DNA of 64,000 bases from Methylophilales bacterium BACL14 MAG-120910-bin43 (GTDB lineage Bacteria > Pseudomonadota > Gammaproteobacteria > Burkholderiales > Methylophilaceae), in assembly GCA_905181685.1 (NCBI GenBank), contig CAJIYK010000006.1:17968-81967 (forward strand), read 5' to 3'. Shown in pieces: positions 61,537-64,000 of this stretch. The translations under genes and the position numbers were made by a program. The notes beneath the pieces are model-generated. The model did not search any database. It was not told where the DNA came from and worked only from the letters and a program-made list of their open reading frames with translations. Within the stretch, counting starts at the first letter, position 1. Every line of letters begins with the position of its first letter.

Positions 61537-62229
61537 TTATTTAATATCTCTCCAATATTCTTTCTTAAGGTTGATTGTCAGGAAAAGCAGTAAGAGTAAG
61601 AAACCGATCACATAATATCCCATTTTTTTTCTTTTAAGTTGATCAGGTTCAGACATGTAAACTAAATAGTTTGTCAAATCTGCTATCGTCGCATCATACT
61701 CTTTTGCATTTAATTTTCCAGAGCTAAATTTTTCTAACTTCTTTGTTTTGGGGTTTAAAATCTTCTCACCCTCTAGCTCCCAAAGGATGTGTGGCATTGC
61801 TGAATTAACATACACCGTATTGTTCCATCCCATTGGTCTGGTTGGATCACGATAAAATCCTCGCATGTAACTATAAATCCAATCAGCACCCCTTGACCTT
61901 GCAACGACTGATAAATCTGGAGGTGAAGCACCAAACCACTTTTTCGAATCCTTCATAGACATATTGACCGACATCGTGTCCCCAATTTTATTTCCTGTAA
62001 ACAGCAAATCATTCTTAATCGTTTCTGCAGATAAACCAATGTCTTGAAGATTGCTGTACCTCATATATTTTGCACTATGGCAGTTCAAACAGTAATTGGT
62101 AAAAGTCCTTGCTCCTCTTTGCAAAGACTGATTATCTGTTAAATCGACAGGTGCCTTTGATAGCTCAATATTTTCAGCTGAGAAGCTAAATGATGAAATG
62201 AACAAAAAAATTATGATAAAAAATCTCAT
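61537..62229 (-). CDS. petC: Ubiquinol-cytochrome c reductase, cytochrome c1
   Basis: Passes electrons from the Rieske centre to a soluble cytochrome c. The 230-residue protein has a signal peptide (MRFFIIIFLFISSFSFSAEN). The haem-binding motif is CLNCH at residues 47-51, followed by SAKYMRYSNL. The likely Met ligand lies in NSAMPHILWELEG near residue 150. A C-terminal membrane anchor (YYVIGFLLLLLFLTINL) ends the protein. The ATG overlaps the petB stop by one base. Confidence 0.96.
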   Translation of the reverse strand: MRFFIIIFLFISSFSFSAENIELSKAPVDLTDNQSLQRGARTFTNYCLNCHSAKYMRYSNLQDIGLSAETIKNDLLFTGNKIGDTMSVNMSMKDSKKWFGASPPDLSVVARSRGADWIYSYMRGFYRDPTRPMGWNNTVYVNSAMPHILWELEGEKILNPKTKKLEKFSSGKLNAKEYDATIADLTNYLVYMSEPDQLKRKKMGYYVIGFLLLLLFLTINLKKEYWRDIK

Positions 62230-63529
62230 TACATCGTCACTCTTTTTGGGACTTTTTTTGTCACATCTTTTTTACTATAGATAGGCATCATGATAAAAAA
62301 TGCAAAATATACCAGAGTAAATATACGGGCTACAAATGTTGCGACATCTACACCACCTAATAATGGAATTATAGAACTAAACTGCCCCCAGATATTTGAA
62401 GGAACTGTCCCCAAATAACCCAAAATAATAAAACTGACTACAAAGGCAGCTAACCATTTTTTATAAAGAATGCCCTTATATCTAATAGACCTTACCTTGC
62501 TTTTATCGAGCCAAGGCACAAAGAAGAATATCAATACAGATAACCCCATTGCCGCCACCCCTGGAAATTGACTTCCTAAGATAGGTGGAACTGCTCTCAA
62601 GATCGAATAGAAGGGGGTGAAATACCAAGTAGGTGCAATATGTGAAGGGGTTACTAATGGGTCCGCAGGAACAAAATTATTAGCCTCTAAGAAATATCCC
62701 CCCATTTCAGGTGCAAAAAATATGATTGAAGCAAATACAATTAAAAATACAGTGAGACCGGTTAAATCTTTAACAGTGTAATAAGGATGGAATGGAATCC
62801 CGTCTAAAGGAATACCTGTTTTTTTGTCCTTTGTATCTTTTATTTCAACTCCATCTGGGTTGTTAGAACCTACTTCATGCAATGCAACGAGATGACACAT
62901 GATTAATCCAGCAAGCGCGAGTGGAAGTGCAATCACATGAAAAGCAAAAAACCGGTTAAGCGTAGCATCCGATACTAAATAGTCGCCCCTCACCCACTCA
63001 GCAAGATCTGGACCAATAAAAGGGATAGTTGCAAATAAGTTAACAATAACCTGAGCCCCCCAGTATGACATTTGCCCCCAAGGAAGTAGGTACCCAAAAA
63101 AAGACTCAGCCATTAAAAGTAAAAATATAGCTACCCCAAAAAGCCACAAAAGCTCTCTGGGTTTCTTATATGACCCATACATCAACCCGCGAAACATATG
63201 CAAATAAATTACAACAAAGAAGAGAGAGGCTCCCGTTGAGTGCATATACCTTATCAACCAGCCAAATGATACATCCCGCATGATAAACTCTACCGATGCA
63301 AAGGCTTGAGCCGCATCAGGCTTGTAATACATCGTTAAGAAAATACCCGTTAAAATTTGCATTACAAATGTAAATAATGCTAAAGCGCCAAAAAAGTACC
63401 AAAAGTTGAAATTTTTCGGAGCATAGTATTCTGTAAGATGATTTTTAATGAATGAGGAAAGAGGAAACCTTTCATCTACCCAGCCGATAAACCAACAGAT
63501 TTGTTTTGTGTTTTTGAATTTTTTTTCAT
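62229..63529 (-). CDS. petB: Ubiquinol-cytochrome c reductase, cytochrome b (one frameshift)
   Basis: Carries both b haems and the quinone sites of complex III. Membrane segments hold the haem-ligand His pairs (YMHSTGASLFFVVIYLHMFRG; FAFHVIALPLALAGLIMCHLVALHE). The quinol-site motif appears as PEW-like TPSHIAPTWYFTPFYSIL. The N-terminus is cut by a missing A in the A8 run just after the ATG at 63529. With nine A the protein starts MKKKFKNTKQICWFIGWVDE and continues FPLSSFIKNHLTEYYAPKNF. Corrected length is about 433 residues. Confidence 0.95.
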
Positions 63530-64000
63530 TTATCCTTTCTCAGAATCACTTTCTCCAATGATAATTGTCTTATCATCACTATATCGATAGGGAGGTATCA
63601 CAAGATTAGTCGGTGCAGGTGATCCCTTATAAACTCTTCCCGCAAGATCAAATTTTGAGCCATGACATGGACAGAAAAAACCACCTTCCCAATTATTTCC
63701 CATATCACCGCCATCTTTTAATTTTGGTGAAGGTGAACAGCCTAAATGAGTGCAAATACCAACCATAACCAACAAATTAGGTTTAATGGATCTCGTTGCA
63801 TTTTGACAATTTTTGGGTTGTTGTGGTGAATTTGAATCAGGATCTGTCAATATCTCTTTATCGTCTAAACTTGATAACATCTTTTCAGTTCTATTTAGAA
63901 TCCAAACTGGCTGTCCACGCCATTCAGCTGTTTTGAGTTCGCCATTACTGACTTGTGTTACATCAAACGTTACCGGAGCACCAGCAGCTTTAGCCTTTTC
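63530..64000 (-). CDS. petA: Ubiquinol-cytochrome c reductase, Rieske iron-sulphur subunit (5' end cut by window)
   Basis: Takes electrons from ubiquinol through a 2Fe-2S cluster. The cluster-binding boxes CTHLGC and CPCHGS are both present, with the normal spacing, and the Pro loop region is PPYRYSDDK. The open frame reaches the window edge at [14 protein letters not shown], so the N-terminal membrane anchor lies outside. About 156 residues are visible. The start MLSS at 63880 is internal and not the true start. It lies directly upstream of petB with no spacer. Confidence 0.95.
   Translation of the reverse strand, partial: EKAKAAGAPVTFDVTQVSNGELKTAEWRGQPVWILNRTEKMLSSLDDKEILTDPDSNSPQQPKNCQNATRSIKPNLLVMVGICTHLGCSPSPKLKDGGDMGNNWEGGFFCPCHGSKFDLAGRVYKGSPAPTNLVIPPYRYSDDKTIIIGESDSEKG

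Overview
This window is a clearly A+T-rich, tightly packed stretch of a bacterial chromosome. The gene set and order point to a streamlined betaproteobacterium, most consistent with a marine methylotroph of the OM43/Methylophilales type. Support comes from the polA / DUF2782 / homoserine kinase / BPSS1780-like cluster, the petA-petB-petC-sspA-sspB order, the thrU-tyrU-glyT-thrT-tufB-trpT-secE-nusG order, a cysteine-rich (C+) ribosomal protein S4, and very short spacers. The lineage is an inference: no rRNA and no methanol-oxidation gene is present. There is no stretch over 300 bases without a gene.

Layout. 0-25 kb is mixed housekeeping. groEL and uvrD run forward. A reverse block follows (BPSS1780-like membrane protein, thrB, DUF2782). 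Next is a forward run of polA, a molybdopterin-binding protein, dusB-fis-purH-purD, tsaC, hemF and an amino-acid permease. A reverse pair (sugar-phosphate mutarotase, ilvD) faces away from lgt. A reverse cstA/ybdD/DUF429 unit then faces away from coaBC-dut and rpmB-rpmG. 25-28 kb holds an MscS-type channel and mgtE, both reverse. 28-58.7 kb is one nearly continuous reverse-strand block of translation and transcription genes (reading 3' to 5': secE-nusG-rplKAJL-rpoBC-rpsL-rpsG-fusA-tuf-S10-spc-alpha, ending at rplQ). 58.7-60.5 kb has a second tuf and five tRNA genes. 60.5-64 kb has sspBA and the cytochrome bc1 genes, with petA cut by the window edge.

The ribosomal block has readable sigma70-type promoters before rpsL, between rpsJ and rplC, between rpsQ and rplN, and between rpmJ and rpsM. 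Three of these match the str, spc and alpha operon promoter positions of E. coli. An L10-type leader sits before rplJ. Several of these leaders carry hairpins that could be autoregulatory targets.

A dominant technical feature is single-base indels, about 28 by my reading, many in homopolymers. They break genes that must work (rpoA, rpsD, rpsH, rplB, lgt, petB, coaBC). I read them as sequencing errors, not gene decay, and give one reconciled entry per gene. I found no mobile element, CRISPR array, phage or defence locus, and no convincing new multi-gene system. The most interesting signals are regulatory (mgtE palindromes, ribosomal leader hairpins), a hidden ybdD gene, and a perfect repeat tail on ribosomal protein L17.
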